DNA of 24,743 bases from a virus: positions 1-24,743 of the IMG/VR virus record IMGVR_UViG_3300009285_002073; one strand, 5' to 3'. The stretch's first letter is position 1, and the number at the start of each line of letters is the position of its first letter. Below are positions 7,669 through 14,727 of this stretch, piece by piece. Made by a program: the position numbers and the translations under genes. A model generated the notes under the pieces. The model worked only from the letters and a program-made list of their open reading frames with translations, made no database searches and was not told where the DNA came from.

Positions 7669-7693
7669 AGAGGGCGCAGAGTCCTCTTTTTTT
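7669..7693 (+). terminator. Terminator-like hairpin of module B
   Basis: A 7-pair stem (7669-7675 with 7681-7687, one G-U pair), a 5-base loop and seven T residues. It follows promoter B by 20 bases, so a transcript ending here would be about 39 nt. Downstream, GTGG/CCAC (7694-7697/7705-7708) and GGTTT/AAACC (7696-7700/7711-7715) could form two mutually exclusive small hairpins before the scaffold gene. Confidence 0.75.
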
Positions 7694-7754
7694 GTGGTTT
7701 AGAGCCACTAAAACCGATAGACTTGCTAATTCTGGCAGGAAGGAAGTGATTAAG

Positions 7755-8444
7755 TTGGCAGATTTTTTTGATAAACCCGAGGAGAAAGTAGATGAGCCGA
7801 AAGAAGAAGAAAAAGGGCAAGAAGAAGCGAAAGTAAAAGTTGGGGAAAAAGAATATACCCAAGAGGAACTTTCAAAACTTGTAGGCTTGGGCGAAATCGG
7901 TGCGGAAGCTGAAGAAAAGTTTAACGTCAGACTTGACAAGGTTTGGCCTAATCTTCAGCAAACGATTAACGAGAAGAAGGCTTTGGAAGACAGAATAAAA
8001 ACTTTGGAAGCTCAACCCGCCCCAGAGGGCGAATTGACGGAACAGCAGATAATTGCCAAAGCCAAAGAGGAGGCAAAAAAGTTAGGTTTGGTTTCGATTG
8101 ACGATATTAACGAGTTCGTTGACCGAAGAATCGAAGTAAGGGAATTAAGGGAGGATGTTCAGGCGGTTGTAACCGAGGCCGAAGAAAAATATGGCATTAA
8201 GACATCCGAGGATGCAATCTTAAACCATATGGTCGATACGGGAATTAAAAACCCGCAAAAGGCTTTTAAAGACATATACGAGGAGAAATTAGATGCTTGG
8301 AAAGAACAACAGATTAATAAAGTTAAAAAGCCAGGAATGGTTACTGAAACTGCGGTTACAGGCAACAAGGAGCCTAAGACTGAACCTGTTACAAAAGACA
8401 ATTTCTTTTCTCGCATTGATGAGGTTCTTGATCGAGCAGCTTAG
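7755..8444 (+). CDS. Probable capsid scaffold protein
   Basis: A 229-residue, highly acidic and lysine-rich protein predicted to be nearly all helix with long coiled-coil stretches (residues about 1-45 and 70-150), no cysteines and low complexity at the N-terminus. These are the usual traits of phage scaffold proteins, which guide assembly of the capsid shell and then leave or are degraded. The gene lies immediately before the capsid gene, apart from an HNH gene between them. The TTG at 7755 (giving MADFFDKP) lies eight bases after AGGAAG; an in-frame GTG at 7746 is the other realistic start. Assignment is from composition and position, as scaffold sequences are poorly conserved. Confidence 0.75.
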   Translation: MADFFDKPEEKVDEPKEEEKGQEEAKVKVGEKEYTQEELSKLVGLGEIGAEAEEKFNVRLDKVWPNLQQTINEKKALEDRIKTLEAQPAPEGELTEQQIIAKAKEEAKKLGLVSIDDINEFVDRRIEVRELREDVQAVVTEAEEKYGIKTSEDAILNHMVDTGIKNPQKAFKDIYEEKLDAWKEQQINKVKKPGMVTETAVTGNKEPKTEPVTKDNFFSRIDEVLDRAA

Positions 8445-8455
8445 AGGAGGATTAA

Positions 8456-9046
8456 TTGGGCTTAAAAGGTCAAATCCCTTGGAATAAGAATTTAAAAGGA
8501 GTTATGCCTAGTGGGAAAAATCACGGTCGATGGTTAGGTGGAATACCTAATTGTATTTTTTGTGGCAATCGAGTTTCTTCTTATAAAGTAAAAAAATGTT
8601 GGGATTGTTATGTAAAAAATCGTTCTATACAACAAGTAAAAATAGCTGCCAAATTAGGAGCTGATAAAAGATGGGCAGGGCATATAAAACAACATAAATC
8701 TTATTACAAAAGTACTAAAAAATGGAGAGAAGAAAATAGGGGAAGATTTTATTTTCTTAAAAAGAAAAGAGAAATACAGAAAAAAACTAATGGTTTACAT
8801 ACATTCGAGGAATGGGTTGCATTAAAAGTTAAATTTAACTTTATGTGTCTTTGTTGCAAACAATTTGAACCAAATATAAAACTTACTGAAGATCATATCA
8901 TACCAATTAGTATGGGGGGATCGAATAATATTTCAAATATTCAACCACTTTGCCAAAATTGTAATTCTAAAAAATATACAAAAACTATATCTTACTTGCC
9001 TCTAAATTCTTATGAATTAATAAACGAGGGGAAGGAGGTTTTTTAA
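8456..9046 (+). CDS. HNH homing endonuclease with N-terminal zinc finger
   Basis: A 196-residue protein of the free-standing HNH homing endonuclease type, which cuts DNA at a target lacking its own gene so that repair copies the gene in. The N-terminus has the IPWN motif common to this group, then a four-cysteine finger (C33, C36, C48, C51), a basic helical linker and a C-terminal HNH domain: CLCC at 131-134, catalytic D146-H147, N161, and CQNC at 166-169. It starts at TTG 8456, five bases after GAGGAGG. It separates the scaffold and capsid genes, an essential site typical of such mobile genes. Its base composition is visibly richer in A and T than its neighbours, consistent with separate origin. 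Confidence 0.85.
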   Translation: MGLKGQIPWNKNLKGVMPSGKNHGRWLGGIPNCIFCGNRVSSYKVKKCWDCYVKNRSIQQVKIAAKLGADKRWAGHIKQHKSYYKSTKKWREENRGRFYFLKKKREIQKKTNGLHTFEEWVALKVKFNFMCLCCKQFEPNIKLTEDHIIPISMGGSNNISNIQPLCQNCNSKKYTKTISYLPLNSYELINEGKEVF

Positions 9047-9047
9047 C

Positions 9048-10319
9048 ATTCCAGCTTTTGCATTATCGGATTATAGTTCAGTACTAAGAGAAGTCATTTT
9101 GCCTTATATCCAAGACAATATTCCTTCCCAAAAGGTGACCTTAAATCAGTTTAAAAAGAGTGTGGACTCACAGGTTTTGAACAATAACTTTCATGTTCCA
9201 CTTAGACTGACAAGGCATGGAGGAGTTACCTCGCTCGCAGCAGATGGTAATACCCTAAATGCTACAACGGGTGCAACTTTCGGTAGGGGTTCGGTCGCAG
9301 TTAGGACTCACACTGGTGTTTTCAACATTTCAAAGTTAGCGATGGAAGCGTCAAGTGGTGACAAACTAGCGATTAAGGGTGCTTTTATGGCACAGGCAGA
9401 TTCTCTAGTAAAAGATTTTTCACGAGATATGAACCGACAACTCTATGGACAAAACCTCGGAGCGGTCGCACAGGTTTCAGGCTCGACTTCATCTTCGGAA
9501 TTCACTATCAAAGCGATAGATTCAGCAACAATTGATGATGGTCGTGTTCTTGATTACTATGGAACCGTAAATGGGGATATTGCGCCAGGTGCCTATCTTT
9601 ACGATGGGGCACAAATTGCAGTTGGTACGGCTTACCTTGCACGGGGAACCATTGGCACAGTTACCAATAAAGGTAAAGGTGTCGCTACAGGAACTGTTAC
9701 TTTAACAGCAGCAGGAACGGTAGCCTCAATAGCTAATGATGCTGTCTTTATAACAGACGGCTCAGGCGGAGGTACTGCCAACATGGACGGTATTGGTGAT
9801 GCCCTCAATTCCGAAACTGGTACAAACCTGTACGCAGGTGTTGCCAGATCGAGGGAAGGATGGACACCACAATTTGGTTCAGTATCGGAAGCCCTTTCAC
9901 TTTCCAGAATGGAGAGTGCTTATCTTGCAGCAAAGGAATTCGCAAATGAAGGTGATAAATATGCCATTTTTGTAAACTTAACCCTTTATAAGAAATATGG
10001 TGATTTATTGACCGCCATGCGAAGAACTGTCAATTCAACCGAGTTAGTCGGTGGATGGACAGGATTAGAATTTGCAGCAGGCGCAGGTCAAGTCGGAGTA
10101 TTTCTTGATTACAATGTTCCAGACGGTGAAGTAGTGATACTTAACCTTGATTCTTGGAATCTTTGTCAAGTAAACGATATGTCCTGGGTAGAACAGGGTT
10201 CTGAAAATCTTTTAAGGTTGCAAAACACGATTACTTATCAGGCCGCACTTGTGTGGTTTGCTAACGTAATTTGTCGAGCACCAGCAGCTAATGCTAGGGA
10301 AACACAGAAAACGGACTAA
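9048..10319 (+). CDS. Major capsid protein (HK97-type)
   Basis: A 423-residue protein forming the capsid shell. Supporting features are the position after the scaffold gene, the size, an N-terminal helix (ALSDYSSVLREVILPYIQDN), a middle region of strands and a C-terminal half with an E-loop/A-domain-like succession (LYKKYGDLLTAMRRTVNS; VGVFLDYNVPDGEVVILNLD). A GT-rich insertion (about residues 185-240) interrupts it. The start appears to be ATT 9048: the frame is open back to a TAA at 9021 with no ATG, GTG or TTG before TTG 9099, a strong AAGGAGG (9032-9038) lies nine bases before ATT, and the 17 residues gained look like a normal capsid N-terminus. If ATT is not used, the protein would start at TTG 9099 with a weak ribosome site. 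Confidence 0.85.
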   Translation: MPAFALSDYSSVLREVILPYIQDNIPSQKVTLNQFKKSVDSQVLNNNFHVPLRLTRHGGVTSLAADGNTLNATTGATFGRGSVAVRTHTGVFNISKLAMEASSGDKLAIKGAFMAQADSLVKDFSRDMNRQLYGQNLGAVAQVSGSTSSSEFTIKAIDSATIDDGRVLDYYGTVNGDIAPGAYLYDGAQIAVGTAYLARGTIGTVTNKGKGVATGTVTLTAAGTVASIANDAVFITDGSGGGTANMDGIGDALNSETGTNLYAGVARSREGWTPQFGSVSEALSLSRMESAYLAAKEFANEGDKYAIFVNLTLYKKYGDLLTAMRRTVNSTELVGGWTGLEFAAGAGQVGVFLDYNVPDGEVVILNLDSWNLCQVNDMSWVEQGSENLLRLQNTITYQAALVWFANVICRAPAANARETQKTD

Positions 10320-10320
10320 G

Positions 10321-10432
10321 AAGGTGTTTTTGGATAGTTTGGCATCTTGAAAGGCAAAGCGAAACGAATCAATAAGTTAGCTGACACCTTACCAAACTAT
10401 CATTTCAGGACAGATCAATTTGGTCTTTCCTG
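10321..10432 (+). ncRNA. Structured intergenic RNA after the capsid gene (possible pseudoknot plus hairpin)
   Basis: The gap after the capsid stop holds two interleaved complementary pairs: AAGGTGT (10321-10327) with ACACCTT (10384-10390), and GATAGTTTGG (10333-10342) with CCAAACTATC (10392-10401). Their order a-b-a'-b' is that of a pseudoknot. It is followed by an 11-position stem with one mismatch (10406-10416/10422-10432, loop AATTT) ending four bases before the next ATG. There is no T-run. It may control translation of the next gene or the capsid message's 3' end. Evidence is base complementarity only. Confidence 0.45.
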
Positions 10433-10436
10433 AAGT

Positions 10437-10832
10437 ATGAAGGCTAGAGGCCCGAAATTATACAAGGATTTAAAACGAGGGAGAAGCGGTGAGATTCGTG
10501 ATGTGGATTTTAAGTATATGTATCAAAAACCCGATGGCGATATTGGGTTTTCTGTCGAGCATAACCGTAGAGTTATTGCTGAAACTATTAAAAAGAATAA
10601 AGAGAATGAGAAACGGCTTAAAAAAGAATACTTAGAAAATGTCGAGGAACGGATTGATGCAAGTACTTATTTTTTAAAAGCATTGGCAAATAGTAAATAT
10701 GCCTCGTCCGATCCGCATACACAGGCTCTAAAGTATTTTGGCAGGCGGGAATTGGCAAGATTAAGAGGAGAACAAATTAAACAAGAACTTATGTCAAAAT
10801 TTGCAATGGCTAGTAAGTTATTAAACAATTGA
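10437..10832 (+). CDS. Unknown basic helical protein
   Basis: A 131-residue, charged, mostly helical protein. Residues about 45-75 (VIAETIKKNKENEKRLKKEY) look coiled-coil, and the C-terminal third contains YFGRRELARLRGEQIKQELM. No cysteine or membrane segment is present. The gene follows the structured gap after the capsid gene and is the usual place for a head completion or head-tail connector gene, but I see no diagnostic motif. It has no clear Shine-Dalgarno; its ATG lies right after a hairpin, so translation may depend on RNA folding. Confidence 0.65.
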   Translation: MKARGPKLYKDLKRGRSGEIRDVDFKYMYQKPDGDIGFSVEHNRRVIAETIKKNKENEKRLKKEYLENVEERIDASTYFLKALANSKYASSDPHTQALKYFGRRELARLRGEQIKQELMSKFAMASKLLNN

Positions 10833-10835
10833 TGT

Positions 10836-10991
10836 GTGCCGAGGAAGAAAAGAAAAAATATTAGAAGAATACATGATACAAGGCTTAGTTTTACAGAATT
10901 ATGTAAGAGGGCGGGTATAACGCCTTTTGAAAGAATTATGTTAATCAGAATTAGAAAAGCCCGAATTAGGGCGAAAGGTGGTGAATATTAA
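10836..10991 (+). CDS. Small very basic protein
   Basis: A 51-residue protein starting at GTG four bases after the previous stop. It opens with PRKKRKNIRR, continues with LSFTELCKRAGITPFERIML, which has a helix-turn-helix-like rhythm, and ends in RIRKARIRAKGGEY. It fills the gap up to the next gene almost exactly and the tail overlaps that gene's AAGGTGGTG ribosome site. The charge suggests nucleic-acid binding. No clear ribosome site is seen for it, so it is probably translated by coupling. Function unknown. Confidence 0.55.
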   Translation: MPRKKRKNIRRIHDTRLSFTELCKRAGITPFERIMLIRIRKARIRAKGGEY

Positions 10992-10993
10992 AT

Positions 10994-12061
10994 ATGAGTA
11001 GAGCAAATCCTTTTAGTAATTTGGATCTCTACAAAGTTGATCCGCTTTCGGAAATCAGAAATGCCGGAATCTTAACTACGGGAAACGTAGTTTGGGTAAA
11101 GGATCCTTCCGATGCCGATTATACTACCGTCAAAGAAGCTGTTGGTAATTCAAACCTTTTTGATACCATTCAGGCAGCTATTGACTCAAGCAAAGTTAGA
11201 AGTGGTAAAAATGATTACGTTATCGTTTGTCCAAGAGACAACAATACTGCTTTTGTTCCTACAGGAACACCAGCGGGTGTTGTTTTAAATAAAGATAATG
11301 TCCACTTGATAGCGCTTGGTGCAGGTAAGTCATTCGGTAGTGCCTCGACAATTTTAGAAGCACCAGGAACCGCAGGGACTATCGGAACGATGGGTATTTT
11401 GCAGATAACAGGTAATTCTTGTGAAGTTGCAGGATTCCACTTTAGGGGAACCGCAGGGACTTCTGCAGGAGGTACTATGGGTGATGGTGGTGATGGTGGC
11501 GTTGTCACTGTAAATGCAGGCGTTAAAGGGCTTGATCTTCACGACTTTAAAATTGAGAAGACAGGTATTCAATGGGATGCAGGTACTACAGGTATAACAG
11601 GTACACCACAGGCTGATCTTATGATTGGTTCGGCAGCAACAGATATTACCGTTAGAGACGGTTTCATCCTTTCCGGTACAGGATTACTAGCTTCCGCTTC
11701 GCATGGAATAAAGCTATTTTTTAACAACACGAACATTCGTGTTCAAAATGTTGAATTTGTGGCAAACCATGACGCAGCAGCAAGTGCGTTTATACTAAAC
11801 TCGCCTGGAACAGCTAATAATGCGATATCCTTGATAGTTGACCGTAGTAAGTTTTACAATACTGGTGGTACAGCTACCGCTTCGGCAGTAGGTGGAACAA
11901 TGGGTGTTGGTATGCGGGCAATAATAAACGAATCGCCAGGTGTTGGTTGTACGCAAATTGGAACCGCAGGTTCTACATTTGTAACACCAGTTTACGGAAC
12001 GGCAACTGTAGTGAAGAATCCATATCTTGGGATCGGGACTGCAGCATTGGTATCAGCATAG
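10994..12061 (+). CDS. Beta-helix (pectin lyase-like) virion protein
   Basis: A 355-residue protein predicted to form a right-handed parallel beta-helix. The N-terminal part has FDTIQAAIDSSKV (residues about 54-66), the classic opening helix of pectin lyase-like phage proteins, followed by repeated strand-turn units (VHLIALGAGKSF; CEVAGFHFRGT; LDLHDFKIEKTG; ITVRDGFILSG; IRVQNVEFVAN; LIVDRSKFYNT). Several turns are filled with GT dipeptides (GTAGTIGTMG near residue 124). Such proteins serve as tailspikes, head fibres or decoration. Position after the capsid gene favours a head-attached protein, but a receptor-binding role is possible. No catalytic residues can be assigned. It is the last gene before module C. 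Confidence 0.7.
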   Translation: MSRANPFSNLDLYKVDPLSEIRNAGILTTGNVVWVKDPSDADYTTVKEAVGNSNLFDTIQAAIDSSKVRSGKNDYVIVCPRDNNTAFVPTGTPAGVVLNKDNVHLIALGAGKSFGSASTILEAPGTAGTIGTMGILQITGNSCEVAGFHFRGTAGTSAGGTMGDGGDGGVVTVNAGVKGLDLHDFKIEKTGIQWDAGTTGITGTPQADLMIGSAATDITVRDGFILSGTGLLASASHGIKLFFNNTNIRVQNVEFVANHDAAASAFILNSPGTANNAISLIVDRSKFYNTGGTATASAVGGTMGVGMRAIINESPGVGCTQIGTAGSTFVTPVYGTATVVKNPYLGIGTAALVSA

Positions 12062-12091
12062 TTGACTCAGGTTGACTTTTGTTGATATGTT
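12062..12091 (+). promoter_or_regulatory. Promoter of module C (glycosyltransferase operon)
   Basis: TTGACT (12062-12067), an 18-base spacer and TATGTT (12086-12091) with an upstream TG that makes an extended -10. It begins directly after the stop codon of the preceding gene. A second TTGACT at 12072 lacks a good -10. This is the weakest promoter of the five modules. Confidence 0.5.
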
Positions 12092-12093
12092 TA

Positions 12094-12112
12094 GGTTATC
12101 CGAGGAATAACC
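12094..12112 (+). promoter_or_regulatory. Leader hairpin with loop complementary to the following terminator loop
   Basis: GGTTAT (12094-12099) and ATAACC (12107-12112) form a perfect 6-pair stem with loop CCGAGGA (12100-12106). That loop is exactly complementary to TCCTCGG (12135-12141) in the loop of the next hairpin, so a kissing-loop contact is possible. This extra element makes module C's -10-to-hairpin distance 31 instead of 20 bases. Confidence 0.5.
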
Positions 12113-12122
12113 GCAGTATTTT

Positions 12123-12158
12123 AGAGGCTTACTTTCCTCGGAAGCTAAGCCTCTTTCT
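12123..12158 (+). terminator. Terminator-like hairpin of module C
   Basis: A perfect 9-pair stem (AGAGGCTTA 12123-12131 with TAAGCCTCT 12146-12154), a 14-base loop and a short TTTCTT tail ending directly before the ATG at 12160. No ribosome site is present between hairpin and ATG. The loop can pair with the upstream hairpin loop, which might change termination. Confidence 0.65.
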
Positions 12159-12159
12159 T

Positions 12160-12990
12160 ATGAAGAAGAAAAATGTCATTTTAGTTACGGGTCTAGGTAA
12201 AGAATATCTTGAACTGGCGATTAAAATGATAAATTCTCTCAAAAAAACAAACCCCGAATTAGATAAAACCTGCGATATTGCCCTTTATACCCAAGAAGAT
12301 GCCATAAGGCATGGTTTTACAATGCTTCCCAATGACTTAAAAATGCGCTATATGATACCTATTTTTGCGAAGGAACTTTTGGATAAATACGAATGTGTGG
12401 CACGTTTAGATTCCGATATGATAATAACGGGCGATATTTCAAGTTGTTTTGAAGGTGATTTTGACGTAGCAGTTGTCCAAAACGCCAACCCCAGAGAAAT
12501 ACAAAGTCAGATGCAAATGATGGGTAAAACAGTCCAGGTTTGGGATATTGATGCCTTAAAAGAATACGTTAATTGCGGTTTTGTGGTAATGAAATCAAAA
12601 GAATTTGTTAATCATTGGCTTTCTCTTTGTACCGAAAAACGAGCTAATGTTTACCAATTCTACGAGCAGGATTTTCTTAATATCCTTTGTTACTACGGCA
12701 ATTACAAAGTACGGTTTTTGGACAAAGAAAAGGCTAATAAATTCTGGGGACTTTCGAGCAAAGGATATTGGAGTGAATGTATCTTAAAAGATAAAAAACT
12801 AATTTTGCCTAAAAAAAGCGGTACGGAACAGGATATGTGGCCTGAAGATTCCGATAAGGAAATTGTTTGTATTCATGTTGCGGGTGGGCAAGATCCGACT
12901 AAATTTAATTATGACTGGCTTCCTAATAAATTTACCAAAGAGGTAGCCTTATATCTCAAATATCTAATTTCTGATGAAAAAGAAGCGTGA
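12160..12990 (+). CDS. GT-A fold glycosyltransferase (GT8-like)
   Basis: A 276-residue enzyme that should transfer a sugar from a nucleotide-sugar donor. It begins with a Rossmann-like strand (NVILVTGLG), followed by a helix and strand that bind the nucleotide, and carries a metal-binding DxD motif at D84-S85-D86 in ARLDSDMIITGD. NCGFVVMKS (about residue 138) and CIHVAGG (near residue 247) fit the acceptor/donor-site elements of the GT8 group. The ATG at 12160 is used because the promoter and hairpins of module C lie upstream; a longer frame from TTG 12079 would include them. It is co-transcribed with a second glycosyltransferase. Targets may be virion proteins or host surface sugars. Confidence 0.75.
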   Translation: MKKKNVILVTGLGKEYLELAIKMINSLKKTNPELDKTCDIALYTQEDAIRHGFTMLPNDLKMRYMIPIFAKELLDKYECVARLDSDMIITGDISSCFEGDFDVAVVQNANPREIQSQMQMMGKTVQVWDIDALKEYVNCGFVVMKSKEFVNHWLSLCTEKRANVYQFYEQDFLNILCYYGNYKVRFLDKEKANKFWGLSSKGYWSECILKDKKLILPKKSGTEQDMWPEDSDKEIVCIHVAGGQDPTKFNYDWLPNKFTKEVALYLKYLISDEKEA

Positions 12991-14170
12991 TTTAAAGATA
13001 GTTTTTGCGGGTGACGCATTGTGGTCAAGATCGGGTTACGCAAATGAGCTAACCCACTTAATAAGACGTTTCCTTTTAGATGGCTGGCAGGTTGCCCAAG
13101 CTACCAAAGCGGGTCTTAGCGGGCATTGGATAGATTACCAGATGCCTGAAGGAACTTTACGAATGTATCCTTCGGTTGACGATCCTCACGGTTCGGATAC
13201 CATGTTTTATGCCGCAAGACATTTCGGGGCACAAGTTGTCATTTCCATGATAGACATTTGGGTTATTCCCCCTCAATGGATTCAGAACTTGCATCAGATA
13301 GGCTGTAAGTGGTGGCCGTATATGCCAGTTGATGCTAATCCCGCACCGCTTGGTGTTTTACAAAGATTGCCTTTAGCCGATAAAATAATCACTTTTTCCC
13401 AATTTGGACATGACCAGTTAATCAAACACGGTTGGGTTTCCGAAATGATCCACGAAGGTGTGGATGTAAACTTACTGCAGCCAAAAGATAAACGTGAGGC
13501 TAAAAAGAAAATCGGTGTACCGCAGGATATATTTTTATGGGGAATGATAGCGGCCAATAAGGAAAACCCGCCCCGTAAGGCTTTTCAGGAGTCCCTAGAG
13601 GCATTTAAACTGTTTTCCGATGTCCACCCCGAAGCTAGGCTTTTTATCGGCTCTAATCAGATTTCACCAAGTTCTTTCCCGATTAGAGATTATGCTAACT
13701 ACTTGGGAATACTTGATAAAATGTTTTTCCCAGACCAGCTATTTTTTACGATTTTGGCAACTGATGAGGATATTGGGAATTACTATAATGCTTTTGACGG
13801 GCTTCTGCACCCTTCACAAACCGAAGGATTTGGCCTGACTATTGTCGAAGCTCAAGCTGTAGGTGTTCCTGTTGTTATAAACAATGCACAAAGTATGCCA
13901 GAACTTATTATAGAAGGCAAGACAGGTGAGAAAGCTCAAATTGCCTCAAGATGGTTTAATAACGGACTTTCCTTTTGGGAACGGCCTGATCCCCAAAGTA
14001 TCTACTGGGCTATGGAGAAAATTTACAAAAGGATTAAGGAAAAACCGCAGGAAGTCTTACAGGATTGTAGAAACCATATAGTCGAAAACTTCAACATAGA
14101 CAAGATATTCCAAGAGAGATGGCTGCCCTTAATTGAGAAAGCCCAAGATGAATTATTGCCCCAGAATTGA
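12974..14170 (+). CDS. GT-B fold glycosyltransferase (GT4-like)
   Basis: A 398-residue retaining-type glycosyltransferase of the GT4 class, which uses an activated sugar donor. The N-terminal Rossmann domain starts with LKIVFAGDALWSRSGYANE, whose SGYAN loop is typical of acceptor-side glycine-rich motifs. The C-terminal donor domain has the EX7E signature: E284 and E292 in QTEGFGLTIVEAQAVGVPVV. The linker between domains is normal and no part appears missing. The gene overlaps the first glycosyltransferase by 17 bases, so both are made together. Its stop codon lies within the -35 of promoter D. Placement among structural genes suggests decoration of virion proteins, although change of the host surface cannot be excluded. 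Confidence 0.85.
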   Translation: MKKKRDLKIVFAGDALWSRSGYANELTHLIRRFLLDGWQVAQATKAGLSGHWIDYQMPEGTLRMYPSVDDPHGSDTMFYAARHFGAQVVISMIDIWVIPPQWIQNLHQIGCKWWPYMPVDANPAPLGVLQRLPLADKIITFSQFGHDQLIKHGWVSEMIHEGVDVNLLQPKDKREAKKKIGVPQDIFLWGMIAANKENPPRKAFQESLEAFKLFSDVHPEARLFIGSNQISPSSFPIRDYANYLGILDKMFFPDQLFFTILATDEDIGNYYNAFDGLLHPSQTEGFGLTIVEAQAVGVPVVINNAQSMPELIIEGKTGEKAQIASRWFNNGLSFWERPDPQSIYWAMEKIYKRIKEKPQEVLQDCRNHIVENFNIDKIFQERWLPLIEKAQDELLPQN

Positions 14171-14195
14171 CACCCAAGATAAAAAAAACTAAAAT
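14167..14195 (+). promoter_or_regulatory. Promoter of module D (tail/decoration operon)
   Basis: TTGACA (14167-14172), a 17-base spacer and TAAAAT (14190-14195), a near-perfect promoter. The TGA stop of the glycosyltransferase is inside the -35. The start would be near 14202. The leader shares TTAAGAA and GATATTAGA with module A, and the A-rich spacer resembles that of module E. Confidence 0.8.
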
Positions 14196-14215
14196 TTAGT
14201 TAAGAACGTGATATT

Positions 14216-14238
14216 AGAAGGCACTTGATGTGTCTTTT
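14216..14238 (+). terminator. Terminator-like hairpin of module D
   Basis: A stem of seven pairs (14218-14224 with 14230-14236, one G-U) that can extend two pairs to 14216/14238, a TTGAT loop and a T-rich tail TTTTGTTGTTT. It starts 20 bases after the -10. In contrast to modules A, C and E, a strong AGGAGGTGATT ribosome site follows before the ATG at 14258. Confidence 0.6.
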
Positions 14239-14257
14239 GTTGTTTAGGAGGTGATTA

Positions 14258-14551
14258 ATGTCAAGTCAAGAACAAGGATATAGTTATGCCCAATTGACAG
14301 GAACAGGGGTAACATTAAGAAAAAATAGCCAGTGTACTGTTAAGAATTTATGTGTAATGGGAACGGGAAACGGAACAGTCCATTTATACAATATTGATAC
14401 TGCAGCTGGGACTCTAGCTGGCAATCAGTTAGTAACTCTAGCATTGACTTCACCAACCGTACCTTCAACAGTTCCTATCAATGCTAATTTTAATACAGGA
14501 TTAGTTAGTACGGTTACAGGTACGGTTAATGTGGGATTAAGTTGGAATTAA
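14258..14551 (+). CDS. Small threonine-rich decoration-like protein
   Basis: A 97-residue protein with alternating beta-strand pattern (GVTLRKNSQCTVKNLCVMG; TVHLYNIDTAAGTLAG; VNVGLSWN) and many glycine and threonine residues. It is probably a small beta-sandwich or immunoglobulin-like virion protein. It has a strong Shine-Dalgarno (AGGAGGTGATT) and is the first gene of the module D operon, where high expression would fit a decoration protein. No specific family is recognised. Confidence 0.6.
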   Translation: MSSQEQGYSYAQLTGTGVTLRKNSQCTVKNLCVMGTGNGTVHLYNIDTAAGTLAGNQLVTLALTSPTVPSTVPINANFNTGLVSTVTGTVNVGLSWN

Positions 14552-14725
14552 ATGAGCAGCAAAAACTTAGATATAATTGATATAAAACCTAAGATGGTAG
14601 AAATACCGCAGCCTTTGGATAGTGAACAGTTTTATACTATGACGATTAAAGCAGGGCAATGGATGGGCTTTTTGCTTTTCACTTATCCTGCACAATTAAC
14701 AGTATCAAGTTCTAAGGCACCTTAA
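14552..14725 (+). CDS. Unknown 57-residue protein
   Basis: The ATG begins immediately after the TAA of the previous gene and the stop lies two bases before the next ATG, so the gene fits the gap exactly and is probably coupled. The protein has an acidic/basic N-terminal half and a hydrophobic, aromatic C-terminal part (AGQWMGFLLFTYPAQLTV, residues about 34-51) that could be strands of a virion protein or a short membrane segment. No homologue is recognised. Confidence 0.55.
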   Translation: MSSKNLDIIDIKPKMVEIPQPLDSEQFYTMTIKAGQWMGFLLFTYPAQLTVSSSKAP

Positions 14726-14727
14726 TT

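Noticed and set aside
7632-7939. Phe/Ser-rich minus-strand frames opposite the scaffold start
   Set aside because: They mirror the low-complexity Glu/Lys codons of the scaffold gene and have no independent support.
5486-12061. Gly-Thr repeats as targets of a diversity-generating retroelement
   Set aside because: No reverse transcriptase, template repeat or adenine-specific variation is visible in the window.
12079-12159. Longer N-terminus for the first glycosyltransferase from TTG 12079
   Set aside because: It would translate the promoter -10 and both hairpins of module C; the ATG at 12160 gives a standard glycosyltransferase start.
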